A stretch of DNA of 64,000 nt from Candidatus Blautia excrementipullorum (GCA_019118645.1 DWYN01000087.1:1-64000), one strand, 5' to 3'. Shown: positions 1-8,260, counted from the stretch's first letter. Notes: generated from the letters alone by a model not told the origin. Numbers and translations: made by a program.

Positions 1-67
1 TAAATGTCATTCAGACGAGGAAAAACAATTATGAAATATTTTCTCACAGATATTTAAAGGCGGGTGT

Positions 68-97
68 TTGACATAAAAAAAGAAATGGGTATATAAT
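68..97 (+). promoter_or_regulatory. Sigma-A promoter for cfa
   Basis: TTGACA at 68-73 and TATAAT at 92-97 with an 18-bp spacer. The next gene on this strand is cfa, whose start lies about 128 bp downstream, so a 5' leader of roughly 120 nt is implied. Bases 1-67 hold no recognisable gene. Confidence 0.6.
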
Positions 98-224
98 ACT
101 TTGCATGGCCGCAGAGAAAGCGGCAATAATAAGATATCCGAAATGTTTTATTGTCCAAAGTAAAATCACAGGCCTGAAATTCTGACCTATGTTGAAAGCT
201 TGATTATGAAAGGAATGGTGAAAA

Positions 225-1388
225 ATGATAGTAGAACATGGAATGATTTCTTTTCTTAAAAAATTTGACGAGCATCCTTTTCTGATAAAATGCGGGGGAA
301 AGGAGTATAAAGTCGGAGAGGGGGATCCGGTATTTACCATAAAGATCAATAAAGAAATTCCTCTGAAGGCGCTTATGACCAGCACTTCCATTGCTCTCGG
401 AGAAGCCTATATGGACGGAGATCTGGAGGTAGAGGGAGATCTTTACCATGCCCTTGACAATTTCCTGGGACAGATGGGAAAATTTTCCACAGACCAGAAA
501 GCTCTGAAAAAGCTGATCTTTACTCCTTCTTCTAAGAAAAACCAGGAAAAAGAAGTACGAAGCCATTACGATATCGGAAACGATTTTTACCGTCTTTGGC
601 TGGACGATACGCTCAGCTACTCCTGCGGCTATTTTATGCATGAGGACGATACTCTGTATCAGGCCCAGGTTAATAAAGTGGATTACATTTTGAAGAAACT
701 TTACCTGAAAGAGGAAATGACGCTCCTGGATATCGGATGCGGATGGGGATTCCTTTTAATAGAAGCAGCGAAAAAGTATAAAGTTCATGGAACAGGAATT
801 ACGCTCAGTGAAGAGCAGTATAAAGAGTGCCAGAAACGCATTGAAGAAGAAGGACTTCAGGATTATGTGACAGTAAAACTGATGGACTACCGTGATCTCC
901 CTAAATACGGAGAAAAGTTTGACAGAGTAGTCAGTGTCGGCATGGTGGAACATGTGGGACGTGACAATTATAAGCTTTTCCTGGATTGTGTAAACGAATC
1001 ACTGAAGCAGGGCGGCCTTTTCCTCCTCCATTTTATCAGCGCGCTGAAGGAACATCCGGGAGACGCATGGATTAAGAAATACATTTTCCCCGGCGGAACG
1101 GTACCAAGCCTGAGGGAGATGATGTCGGCAATGGCCGAGGATAATTTCCATACCATGGATGTGGAAAATCTCCGGCTGCATTATAACCGTACCCTGCTCT
1201 GCTGGAGGAAAAACTATCTGGAGCACCTTGATGAGGTGAGAAAGATGTTTGACGAGAGATTTATCCGTATGTGGGATCTGTATCTGGCAGCCTGTGCTTC
1301 TACTTTCCATAATGGAATTATAGATATACATCAGATTTTAATGACGAAGGGAATCAATAATGACCTGCCTATGACAAGATGGTATTGA
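225..1388 (+). CDS. cfa: Cyclopropane-fatty-acyl-phospholipid synthase
   Basis: Predicted to transfer a methylene group from S-adenosylmethionine to the double bond of unsaturated acyl chains in membrane phospholipids. The 387-residue product has the family's usual length. The N-terminal 100 residues form the lipid-binding region. The SAM-binding Rossmann motif LDIGCGWG sits near residue 168, and the conserved YSCGYF stretch precedes it. The start is an ATG preceded by AAAGGAATGGTG. It is followed after 27 bp by trpS, so the two may be cotranscribed although their functions are unrelated. The assignment to the Cfa/mycolic acid synthase family is firm; the exact lipid substrate is not visible. 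Confidence 0.93.
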   Translation: MIVEHGMISFLKKFDEHPFLIKCGGKEYKVGEGDPVFTIKINKEIPLKALMTSTSIALGEAYMDGDLEVEGDLYHALDNFLGQMGKFSTDQKALKKLIFTPSSKKNQEKEVRSHYDIGNDFYRLWLDDTLSYSCGYFMHEDDTLYQAQVNKVDYILKKLYLKEEMTLLDIGCGWGFLLIEAAKKYKVHGTGITLSEEQYKECQKRIEEEGLQDYVTVKLMDYRDLPKYGEKFDRVVSVGMVEHVGRDNYKLFLDCVNESLKQGGLFLLHFISALKEHPGDAWIKKYIFPGGTVPSLREMMSAMAEDNFHTMDVENLRLHYNRTLLCWRKNYLEHLDEVRKMFDERFIRMWDLYLAACASTFHNGIIDIHQILMTKGINNDLPMTRWY

Positions 1389-1415
1389 TTCTTTCGAGAC
1401 AGAGGGGAACGGAAG

Positions 1416-2477
1416 ATGAAAAATATTATATTAACGGGAGACCGCCCTACGGGGCATCTCCATGTAGGACACTATGTGGGATCTCTGAAAGAAAGAGTAA
1501 GACTTCAGAATGGGGGAAATTATGATGAAGTTTATATTATGATTGCCGACGCTCAGGCGCTTACGGACAATGCAGAGCACCCCGAAAAGGTACGGCAGAA
1601 TATTCTGCAGGTTGCGCTGGACTATCTTGCCTGCGGCCTGGATCCGGAAAAATCTACGATTTTTATTCAGTCGATGGTTCCTGAGCTGACGGAACTGACT
1701 TTTTATTATATGAATCTGGTAACAGTTTCCCGTGTACAGAGAAATCCCACAGTAAAGGCGGAGATCCAGATGCGTAATTTCGAAGCCAGTATTCCGGTTG
1801 GCTTCTTCTGTTATCCCATCAGCCAGGCGGCGGATATTACGGCTTTCCGGGCCACTGCAGTGCCGGCAGGAGAAGATCAGGCTCCGATGCTGGAGCAGTG
1901 CCGGGAAATTGTGCATAAGTTTAATTCGGTCTATGGAGAAACGCTTACAGAGCCGAAAATCATTCTTCCGGAGAATGAGGCCTGTATGCGGCTTCCGGGA
2001 ATTGACGGAAAAGCGAAGATGAGCAAGTCTCTGGGAAACTGCATTTATCTTTCCGACGATGAGGAGGATGTGCGCAAAAAAGTGATGTCCATGTTTACAG
2101 ATCCCAATCATCTGAGAGTGCAGGATCCTGGGCGTGTGGAAGGAAATCCGGTGTTTATTTATCTGGAGGCTTTTTCGCGGCCGGAGCATTTTGCTGAATT
2201 TCTGCCGGAATACAGTGGTCTGGAGGAACTGGAAGAACATTACCGCAAGGGCGGACTCGGAGATGTGAAAGTTAAAAAATTCCTTAATAATGTTATGCAG
2301 GCGGAATTGAGTCCTATCCGGCAGAGAAGAAAAATGTGGGAGCAGCGCCTGCCGGAGGTCTGCGAAATTTTGAAAAAAGGAACAGAAAAAGCCAGAGCTG
2401 CAGCAGCCGAGACGCTTCATGATGTGCGTCACGCTATGCGGATTGATTATTTCGAAAACGATAATCTGCTGAATTAA
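1416..2477 (+). CDS. trpS: Tryptophanyl-tRNA synthetase
   Basis: Class I aminoacyl-tRNA synthetase that charges tRNA-Trp. The HIGH-type signature GHLHVGH is at residues 13-19 and the KMSKS loop is at about residue 200. At 353 residues it is close to the bacterial TrpRS length. It starts 27 bp after cfa with GGGGAACGGAAG upstream, and no T-box leader is present in that short gap. A long stem-loop without a U-tract follows the stop codon. Confidence 0.95.
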   Translation: MKNIILTGDRPTGHLHVGHYVGSLKERVRLQNGGNYDEVYIMIADAQALTDNAEHPEKVRQNILQVALDYLACGLDPEKSTIFIQSMVPELTELTFYYMNLVTVSRVQRNPTVKAEIQMRNFEASIPVGFFCYPISQAADITAFRATAVPAGEDQAPMLEQCREIVHKFNSVYGETLTEPKIILPENEACMRLPGIDGKAKMSKSLGNCIYLSDDEEDVRKKVMSMFTDPNHLRVQDPGRVEGNPVFIYLEAFSRPEHFAEFLPEYSGLEELEEHYRKGGLGDVKVKKFLNNVMQAELSPIRQRRKMWEQRLPEVCEILKKGTEKARAAAAETLHDVRHAMRIDYFENDNLLN

Positions 2478-2479
2478 GC

Positions 2480-2516
2480 TTTTCAGGCAAAGAGAAAATT
2501 CTTCTTTGCCTGAAAA
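2480..2516 (+). terminator. Stem-loop after trpS
   Basis: TTTTCAGGCAAAG pairs exactly with CTTTGCCTGAAAA, giving a 13-bp stem directly after the trpS stop codon. An A-rich run follows instead of U residues, so it is an atypical intrinsic terminator and may only stabilise the 3' end. Confidence 0.45.
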
Positions 2517-2551
2517 AAAATAAAAAAATTTAAAAAAATTAAAAAAAAGGC

Positions 2552-2580
2552 TTGCTTTTTAATTCAGAGTATTATATAAT
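2552..2580 (+). promoter_or_regulatory. Promoter for tRNA-Gln
   Basis: TTGCTT (2552-2557), a 17-bp spacer and TATAAT (2575-2580) lie 33 bp upstream of the tRNA. The -10 element is perfect and the -35 element differs at two positions from consensus. Confidence 0.6.
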
Positions 2581-2613
2581 ACCACTTGTCGCAAGCGAGA
2601 AAAGCGAATATAA

Positions 2614-2685
2614 AGGGCTATCGCCAAATGGTAAGGCAACGGACTCTGACTCCGTCATTTCAAGGTTCGAATCCTTGTAGCCCTG
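2614..2685 (+). tRNA. tRNA-Gln (anticodon CUG)
   Basis: A full cloverleaf can be folded by hand. AGGGCTA pairs with TAGCCCT in the acceptor stem, the D stem is GCC/GGC, the anticodon stem is ACGGA/TCCGT around loop CTCTGAC, and the T arm is CAAGG-TTCGAAT-CCTTG. The anticodon at 2646-2648 is CTG, reading CAG glutamine codons. The 3' CCA is not encoded and must be added after transcription. It has its own promoter and terminator, so it is a single-gene transcription unit. Confidence 0.93.
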
Positions 2686-2689
2686 CTTG

Positions 2690-2718
2690 AGAGCACTTCG
2701 GAAGAAGTGCTCTTTTTT
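2690..2718 (+). terminator. Intrinsic terminator of the tRNA-Gln unit
   Basis: AGAGCACTTC and GAAGTGCTCT form a 10-bp stem with a GGAA tetraloop, followed by TTTTTTC. This is a textbook rho-independent terminator 5 bp after the tRNA. Confidence 0.9.
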
Positions 2719-2744
2719 CGTTGAAAAGTTCCTGTGTTATGGAA

Positions 2745-3365
2745 CTACCTTCGTTCAACGGCTCCGGCGGGGCAGATCTCAAGGCAGTTTCCGCAGTGCA
2801 GGCAATGTTCCTGTTTAATCACAACAGGCTTCTGCGAGATATCAATGCATTTCTGGGGACATTTGGAATAGCACAGTTTGCAGCCGATACACTTGTCTGT
2901 CACAAAATAACCGGTTTCCTTTGTCTGTACGCCGCCGAAAGAAAAGCCGGCCCGGTCTATCGGAAGTCTGGAAAGGTCGAACCATTCACCGGTTCCCTCA
3001 TAAATTTTGAACACGGTAAGGGCGCTGCGGGAGCGTGCATCGGGATAAATCTTTTCCATGTATGTATTTTTGCGGAACAGGTCAGGCAATTTATCCGGCC
3101 CGATCTCTTCTGCTTTGCCCTGTACGGATACGGCCACGCAGGAAAGAGTATCTTTCCCTTTCATTGCGGTAAAGGCGATATTTTCATTGGCTTTCAGGCG
3201 GTCATAAAAGCGCTTCCCTTTTGCGGTCAGGAAATAAAGACCGTTTTCGTCATAGTCCATGATGTCGATAGCGCAGGTAACGGGCCGTCCTTCACTGTCC
3301 ACAGTGGCAAATACGGTAGAGTGGATTTCTTCCACGATGTATTTAAGATAATCTCTTGTCTGCAT
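2745..3365 (-). CDS. Flavin (PPOX-like) domain fused to 2[4Fe-4S] ferredoxin
   Basis: The 206-residue protein has two parts. Residues 1 to about 140 resemble the pyridoxamine-5'-phosphate-oxidase-like split-barrel FMN-binding fold (conserved opening with VFATVDSEGRPV and later YFLTAKGKRFY). Residues 159-173 (CIGCKLCYSKCPQKC) and 188-199 (CLHCGNCLEICP) are two classic 4Fe-4S cluster motifs. This suggests a cytoplasmic flavo-iron-sulfur electron-transfer protein or small reductase, but the substrate is unknown. AGGAGG lies just upstream of the ATG on the minus strand. No partner gene is adjacent. The domain calls are firm; the function is inference. Confidence 0.85.
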   Translation of the reverse strand: MQTRDYLKYIVEEIHSTVFATVDSEGRPVTCAIDIMDYDENGLYFLTAKGKRFYDRLKANENIAFTAMKGKDTLSCVAVSVQGKAEEIGPDKLPDLFRKNTYMEKIYPDARSRSALTVFKIYEGTGEWFDLSRLPIDRAGFSFGGVQTKETGYFVTDKCIGCKLCYSKCPQKCIDISQKPVVIKQEHCLHCGNCLEICPAGAVERR

Positions 3366-3407
3366 AATAAACCTCCTGTTTTTCTCCGCCCTTTAAAATC
3401 GGGGTAA

Positions 3408-3424
3408 GCTGCTTATAAAGCAGC
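3408..3424. promoter_or_regulatory. Palindrome GCTGCTT-ATA-AAGCAGC
   Basis: A perfect 7-bp inverted repeat with a 3-bp centre lies about 45 bp upstream of the flavin/ferredoxin gene start. It is the size of a dimeric repressor operator. Its use is inferred from position only. Confidence 0.35.
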
Positions 3425-3531
3425 ATGGTGACAAGGCTGATGCTGATTCTCTTCAGAAAATTGAACGGTTTTCTTATAAATTTATTGTAATCTTCTTTGC
3501 ACGGACTGTGAAGTACGCACAATATTGTGGC

Positions 3532-3553
3532 ATAGTTACCTGCTTGTAACTAT
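3532..3553. promoter_or_regulatory. Palindrome ATAGTTAC-N6-GTAACTAT
   Basis: A perfect 8-bp inverted repeat with a 6-bp spacer lies in the 400-bp spacer between the flavin/ferredoxin gene and the broken genes. The form is typical of a winged-helix (for example HxlR or MarR) regulator site, but no such regulator is present in the window. Confidence 0.4.
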
Positions 3554-3600
3554 GAAGATTTGCCCGGGAGGATTTTCTTCTTTATTTCTTTAGACGAAAT

Positions 3601-3649
3601 AAGGGTATCGCTCTGTCCTCTGATTTGATAATTTTGCGCTACCCTTTTT
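3601..3649 (+). terminator. Orphan terminator-like stem-loop
   Basis: AAGGGTATCGC pairs, with one mismatch, with GCGCTACCCTT, and a T-rich run follows. There is no gene upstream on this strand between 3366 and 3600, so it either ends an unrecognised small RNA or is a remnant of a deleted gene. Confidence 0.45.
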
Positions 3650-3769
3650 GCTTATAAATTACCAGAGAAACCAATTGTTTTATTCTGTATAATGAATAAA
3701 GGAAAACGAAAGCGGAGAATGACTTTGTAATGTGAAGAAACTCTTGTATGGGGAAAGAAGGCGCAGCTT

Positions 3770-4036
3770 ATGATTCATATTTATACTCAGAAATCAGGAG
3801 AGAACAGAATTTTACAAAATGATTTGTATTTTAATCTCTATACGGGAAATCAGCCTTTTACAGAAGAGGATAAAAAGATTATCCAGGAAATAGATCATGC
3901 AAAACTGACAGATGATCTGCATATTGAAACAGAATACGGACTGGTAAAAAATCCGGACAAAATTGTTTGTACAGATGAATGCGGCAGCCTCGCCGGCATG
4001 TTTCATTGCCTATATTGTACAGGCGGTGGTCAATAA
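3770..4036 (+). pseudogene. Truncated small hypothetical protein
   Basis: The open frame gives 88 residues beginning MIHIYTQKSGENRIL, with the look of a small cytoplasmic protein of the MIHIYT...FTEEDKKI...VVCVNECG kind that I remember from Firmicutes (family name not certain; possibly DUF4869-like). The middle appears to be missing: the frame jumps from a YGLVK-type segment straight to DKIVCTDECG. It then runs into transporter-derived sequence in another frame. A start codon with GGGGAAAGAAGG upstream is intact, but the product is probably not functional. Confidence 0.45.
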
Positions 4037-4569
4037 TCTTGCGCCTCTTTTATTTGTGACATTTCAGACAACTTATCAGATACCGCTGTCAAAAATTACC
4101 GTTCTCATAACGGTAATTTTTCTGATTCAGCTGGTCATTGATGCGCTGTCCGCAGGCATGATTGACCGGATCGGGTATCGCGCATCTATGATCGCAGCAC
4201 ATATTTTTTTCGGCGGCAGGCCTGATTTCCCTTACAGTTCTGCCGGAGCTGCTGCCGGACGCATTCGCGGGACTTCTGCTTTCTGTCTGCGTTTATGCCG
4301 TCGTCGGCGGTCTGATAGAGGTTCTTGTCAGTCCGATCATGGAAGCATGTCCTACTGAAAATAAAGAAAAAGCGATGAGTCTTCTTCACTCATTCTATTG
4401 CTGGGGGCAAATGGGAGTAGTGCTCCTGTCTACGATCTTTTTTGCGTTTGCAGGTATTGAAAACTGGAAAGTGCTTGTGCTTCTCTGGGTGCTTATACCG
4501 GTTTTCAACATGTTTCTGCTTATAAGGACTCCGATATACTCTCTGTATGCGGAAGGCGAAAAGGGATAA
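3963..4569 (+). pseudogene. MFS transporter remnant (frameshifted, N-terminal half only)
   Basis: Two track ORFs (3963-4358 and 4339-4569) are one gene broken by a +1 shift in a run of seven T at 4204-4210. Removing one T joins HIF to SAAGLISLTVLPELLP and continues through VGGLIEVLVSPIMEACP to LYAEGEKG. The restored protein has about five hydrophobic spans and motifs of the major facilitator superfamily (DRIGYRASM in the 2-3 loop). It ends near the middle of a normal MFS protein, so the C-terminal half is also lost, and the 5' end is fused to an unrelated gene fragment. The gene is decayed. Confidence 0.75.
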
Positions 4570-4668
4570 GAAGAATATGGGTGAAAGTACTCCGGCAGAG
4601 AACGGCGTGATCCTGCGGTGAGAAAAACATAGTTTAACCAACCACATATGTTAAAGGAGGAAAATGAG

Positions 4669-5018
4669 ATGAAAATGAACTTAAAAAAACAAAGGCGTGC
4701 TTTGAAATGTCTGATTTTGGTGTTCCTCTCATCGTATCCGTCATGACTAACGGCCGTTCGGACGACGCGAACGGTATCAGTGTCGATGGTACAGAAGCAT
4801 GGCTGCAGCTGTCCCGAAAAGGGAATGTATTTGCGGTACATTATTCCCTGGACGGGAAAGAGTTCAGGATGGCCAGACTCACATATTTGCCAATGAGCAG
4901 CACGATAAAGATCGGATTTGAAGCGCAGTCGCCCTCGGGGAGCGGAGGGGTGCGAAATTTCAGCGACATTGATTTCAGGAAAGTATCACTGAGCAATATC
5001 CGAAACGGCAATGAATGA
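4669..5018 (+). pseudogene. DUF1349-like concanavalin-fold remnant
   Basis: The open frame from 4707 encodes VIVMTNGRSDD-type sequence, then AWLQLSRKGNVFAVHYSLDGKEFRMARL and GFEAQSPSG. This matches the C-terminal half of DUF1349 / concanavalin-like proteins as I know them, which are normally about 190 residues. The ATG with a good AAAGGAGG at 4669 opens a different frame that stops after 25 codons, so the N-terminal half is missing and the start is out of frame. It could be translated from 4707 as a 103-residue fragment, but no good ribosome binding site precedes that codon. Confidence 0.6.
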
Positions 5019-5043
5019 CATGTAGAAATCTCTGTATAGGTAT

Positions 5044-5796
5044 TCAGTCCGGTTCTGTATCGGAAGCAGGATCCGGGACGGGGGTTTCGGCATCTGAAAT
5101 CTGCAGTGTTTCCAGATTTACGGCCTTGTAAACATCCTGCTGATTCTCCCTTATGCTGTAATAATAGCTGCCGTCATGGATCCCCGCAGGCTGGGCGGTT
5201 AATGCGCTGCCCAGCTCCAGCGAAGTGAGTTCTTCTGCCTGCCCCTCTTCGTTCAGCCGGCACAGCGTGAGGCCGTTCCAGCTGGTGTCGCTGTTTTCGT
5301 CCATATCGAATCGGAGATAGTAAACATAATCGTCGGAAATGGTATAGGAAAATACGCAGTGCTCATCGATCATGGATAAAGTGCCGCTGTCGTCCAGAAA
5401 CATAAATTTTACAGGTCCCACATCGGTGCGCATGCCGGACATAACAATGTTCCCGTTCCAGTAATCCGCATTTCGGATTTTGTCTGTGAGCATGGTACTC
5501 TCTTTGGTAAGAAGATCATAGGAGATAAAATTGCGTCCAAATTCTGAGTTGTTGTCCAGGTAATACACTTGGTTTTCCTGTTTTCCGATGACACGGTATC
5601 CGTCCGGTACAGCTGTGATTTCTTCCAGTTCCTCTGTGCTGAATTCCTGTATTTTTTCTGTGTTTCCCACAAAGAAAAGGTCATTTGACTCCAGAATTTC
5701 ATAGCCGTGTCCGGTATCGGAAGCGGCCATTGCCTGTGTGTTTCCGAAGAGACCCCATATCAGTGCGGTACAGCATATGCAGAGCCGTTTTTTCAT
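5044..5796 (-). CDS. Secreted hypothetical protein (DUF5050/propeller-like)
   Basis: The preferred start is the ATG at 5796, giving MKKRLCICCTALIWGL...AMA, a signal peptide, with AAGGAGG 11 bp upstream. The track's longer start adds nine residues and would bury the signal. The mature part has repeated strand-turn units with YYLDN, YVYYLRFD and SYYYSIREN motifs, as in secreted DUF5050-like beta-propeller fragments. It ends in an acidic, proline-rich tail. No membrane anchor or sortase motif is seen. It is convergent with the DUF1349 remnant. Function unknown. Confidence 0.65.
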   Translation of the reverse strand: MKKRLCICCTALIWGLFGNTQAMAASDTGHGYEILESNDLFFVGNTEKIQEFSTEELEEITAVPDGYRVIGKQENQVYYLDNNSEFGRNFISYDLLTKESTMLTDKIRNADYWNGNIVMSGMRTDVGPVKFMFLDDSGTLSMIDEHCVFSYTISDDYVYYLRFDMDENSDTSWNGLTLCRLNEEGQAEELTSLELGSALTAQPAGIHDGSYYYSIRENQQDVYKAVNLETLQISDAETPVPDPASDTEPD

Positions 5797-6002
5797 GTTC
5801 AATCTTACCTCCTTCTGACGCATTTATTGCGTCAATAATAGCAGATCGGAAGTTTTCTTCCGGATTTTCTCTTTTCTTCTTTATGTTTTTATTTTTATTT
5901 TACAGGTTCTTATCGGAGTTGTAAATTTCTATTTTAACTTGTTTTTGTTCCTTTTCGGAAGTCTCATACATATAGAATATTTTTACATGCTGAGTAAATA
6001 AA

Positions 6003-6031
6003 TTGACGAATAACTATCTCAGTGATATTAT
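6003..6031 (+). promoter_or_regulatory. Promoter for the small secreted-protein pair
   Basis: TTGACG (6003-6008), 17-bp spacer and TATTAT (6026-6031), 22 bp upstream of the ATG at 6054. The remainder of 5824-6002 is AT-rich divergent spacer with nothing else recognisable. Confidence 0.55.
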
Positions 6032-6053
6032 GATATAAAACAAGGAGGCTGAT

Positions 6054-6283
6054 ATGAAAAAGAAAATAGCATCTTTATTTTTTTCAAGCCTGTTGCCGGC
6101 GCTGACATAAAAGAAGAAAATTTCAGTGTTGTAAATAAAGAGAATGCTATGAGATTCAGATATACAAGTGAATCGGAGCAAGTGGATAAAGAGCTTACTG
6201 AGACAGTAGATTATTCAGATACTCTGGATACAGACACTTTTTCAAACGATAATAAAGAATATTATCCGGAGGAAAGATATTAA
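6054..6283 (+). pseudogene. Small secreted protein broken by a frameshift in a T7 run
   Basis: An ATG with AAGGAGG opens MKKKIASLFFSSLLPALT and stops at 6108. Immediately after the run of seven T the third frame is open without interruption to the TAA at 6281-6283, reading ADIKEENFSVVNKENAM... and ending in an acidic YYPEERY. Adding one T restores a single reading frame of about 76 codons with a signal-like start. It lies upstream of, and in the same direction as, the next secreted gene, spacing 19 bp. It is either decayed, a phase-variable gene, or an assembly error. Confidence 0.55.
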
Positions 6284-6302
6284 TTATGAAGGAGAAAGCG
6301 AA

Positions 6303-6863
6303 ATGAAAAAGAAATTGAAACAGTTGTTTTGCGTGATGCTGGCGGTTATATTATGCATGGGTACGGCAGTTCCTGCTGCAGCGGCGACCAGGAATCAGAG
6401 GATCGCGATCACGAAGTACAAGGCCTATCTGAAAAAGAACAAAGGCTGGTATTCTATGGTGGATATCGACAAGAACGGAATACCGGAGCTGGTTATTCAT
6501 AACAGGACAAAGATGACAAACGAGCTTTATACTTATAATCCGAGAACCAGGAGGACGGTATGCCTAAAGCGTATGAGCTGGGGAAAAGACTGGGCGAAAC
6601 CGAGATATTCCGTGTCCAGACATACTGTAATATTTCCGCAGACCGATACCGGCGGATACAGATATTACGCATACCGTGTAAGCGGAACTAAGGCGAAGCT
6701 TGCATTAAGGACAGAATATATCAATGGAAGATTTGTCAGATTTGGAGCGAAATATAAGAAGGGATACAAAGTCAACGGAAAAAGAGTAAGCAAGTCTGTT
6801 TATAACAAGAAGTTGTCCTCAGTAACCAGAGGGGGCAGATATCCGTCGAAAGCAAGCAAATGA
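6303..6863 (+). CDS. Small basic secreted protein with a Ca-loop-like motif
   Basis: The 186-residue product starts with a clear signal peptide (MKKKLKQLFCVMLAVILCMG...VPAAAA). Near residue 53 it has DIDKNGIPELVI, a dockerin/EF-hand-like calcium loop found in many secreted Clostridia proteins. The mature protein is very rich in Lys, Arg and Tyr and should carry a strong positive charge. AAGGAGAAAGCGAA precedes the ATG. An intrinsic terminator follows. No enzymatic motif was recognised; a cell-envelope or polyanion-binding role is possible. Confidence 0.7.
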   Translation: MKKKLKQLFCVMLAVILCMGTAVPAAAATRNQRIAITKYKAYLKKNKGWYSMVDIDKNGIPELVIHNRTKMTNELYTYNPRTRRTVCLKRMSWGKDWAKPRYSVSRHTVIFPQTDTGGYRYYAYRVSGTKAKLALRTEYINGRFVRFGAKYKKGYKVNGKRVSKSVYNKKLSSVTRGGRYPSKASK

Positions 6864-6883
6864 TCACCATATGAAAAATCTAC

Positions 6884-6919
6884 AGAGATCTCCGGTAAAC
6901 GGGGGTCTCTTTTTGTTTC
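6884..6919 (+). terminator. Intrinsic terminator
   Basis: AGAGATCTCC and GGGGGTCTCT pair with two wobble positions, followed by TTTTTGTTT. It closes the secreted-protein unit. Confidence 0.75.
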
Positions 6920-7009
6920 AACGGACAGATAAATGAAAAAAATGGAGTGAATAAAGGACGGGAATGTAGTACAATATCAGTGAATACACAACTGCTTGGA
7001 GGACTTTGC

Positions 7010-8236
7010 ATGATTATTAAACAGTATATCAAGGATTTTGAAAAACTCGGATTCGGTATGTTTGTACATTTTGGAATCTACAGCGTGCTGGGAAAAGGCG
7101 AGTGGTCGAAGAAACTGCTGGCTATCAGCGATGAAGAATATTATAAGCTGAGTGAAAAATTTGATCCGGTTCCGGACTGGGCGGACCGGCTGGTGACTAC
7201 GGCGAAAAAAGCGGGCTGTAAATATATTACTCTTACCACAAGACACCACGACGGATATTCCCTGTATGATACCTGCGGACTGAATCCTCTGGATGCGCCG
7301 CATACCTGCGGCAGGGATCTGGTCAGAGAATTCGTGGATGCCTGCCGCAGGCAGGATATTATCCCGTTTTTTTACCATACTCTTCTGGACTGGCATGAAG
7401 AATCCTACCGCACTGACTTTAAGGAATATTTGAAGTATCTGCGGAAAAGTGTAGAGATTCTCTGCACCAATTACGGAAAAATCGGAGGACTGTGGTTTGA
7501 CGGGATGTGGGACAGGCCGGATGACGACTGGGAAGAGGATGCGCTTTACGGATGCATCCGCCGGCATCAGCCGGAGGCTATGATCATCAACAATACCGGG
7601 CTCGGAGCCCTCGGACAGCTCGGCCATATTGAGCTGGACAGCGTAACCTTTGAGAGAGGGAAGCCGCAGCCGCTGAATATGGAAGGAGCGCCGAAATATG
7701 TGGCCAGTGAAATGTGCCAGGTATTTGCTGACCACTGGGGTTATACTGCGGAGGATCTGAACTATAAGTCGCCTGCGGATATGATAAGGGATCTGGTTCT
7801 CTGCCGCCGATATGGCTCCAATCTTCTGATGAATGTAGGGCCAAAGGGAGACGGAACGCTGCGGGAGATGGACGCGGCAATTTATCACCTGATGGGAGAA
7901 TGGGTTTCTATCAATGGAGAGGCTGTCTATGAGCCGCGTCCCTGCCAGGTGAAAGTAGAGAATAAGGAAGACGATTTTCTGCTTAAAAAAGACAACGTGT
8001 ACTATCTTTTCTGTGATCACCTTCCTATGGCTGCGGATCCGAATGTGGCTCTGGTACAGGAAGGAGAATTCCGGGATATTTTCAGCCTGGATAAGAAGAT
8101 AAAAAGGATTACGTGGCTGGACAACGGAGAGAAGATTGACTTTGACCAGAAAGACGGAAAGGTAACAGTAAAAACAGTGCCTTATACATATGGACGCCAG
8201 CTTGTCGTGAGAGTGGCAAAGATCGAGACAGAATAA
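7010..8236 (+). CDS. GH29 alpha-L-fucosidase
   Basis: Glycoside hydrolase family 29 enzymes release L-fucose from glycans by a retaining mechanism. The (beta/alpha)8 barrel opens with GFGMFVHFGIYS, followed by ITLTTRHHDGYSLY and GGLWFDGMWD; the Asp of WFDG is the family nucleophile. The chosen ATG at 7010 has TTGGAGG seven bases upstream; the track start at 6947 adds a 21-residue extension with no ribosome binding site. The result is 408 residues without a signal peptide, so it acts in the cytoplasm on imported substrate. It leads an operon with a thioesterase and an AroE-like dehydrogenase (gaps of 24 and 16 bp). Confidence 0.9.
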   Translation: MIIKQYIKDFEKLGFGMFVHFGIYSVLGKGEWSKKLLAISDEEYYKLSEKFDPVPDWADRLVTTAKKAGCKYITLTTRHHDGYSLYDTCGLNPLDAPHTCGRDLVREFVDACRRQDIIPFFYHTLLDWHEESYRTDFKEYLKYLRKSVEILCTNYGKIGGLWFDGMWDRPDDDWEEDALYGCIRRHQPEAMIINNTGLGALGQLGHIELDSVTFERGKPQPLNMEGAPKYVASEMCQVFADHWGYTAEDLNYKSPADMIRDLVLCRRYGSNLLMNVGPKGDGTLREMDAAIYHLMGEWVSINGEAVYEPRPCQVKVENKEDDFLLKKDNVYYLFCDHLPMAADPNVALVQEGEFRDIFSLDKKIKRITWLDNGEKIDFDQKDGKVTVKTVPYTYGRQLVVRVAKIETE

Positions 8237-8260
8237 AAAGACAGGAAAAGAGTGAGCATC

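Noticed and set aside
1431-2432. 333-residue minus-strand ORF
   Set aside because: Antisense of trpS; trpS motifs are intact on the plus strand.
2721-3407. 228-residue plus-strand ORF
   Set aside because: Antisense of the flavin/ferredoxin gene, whose cluster motifs are clear.
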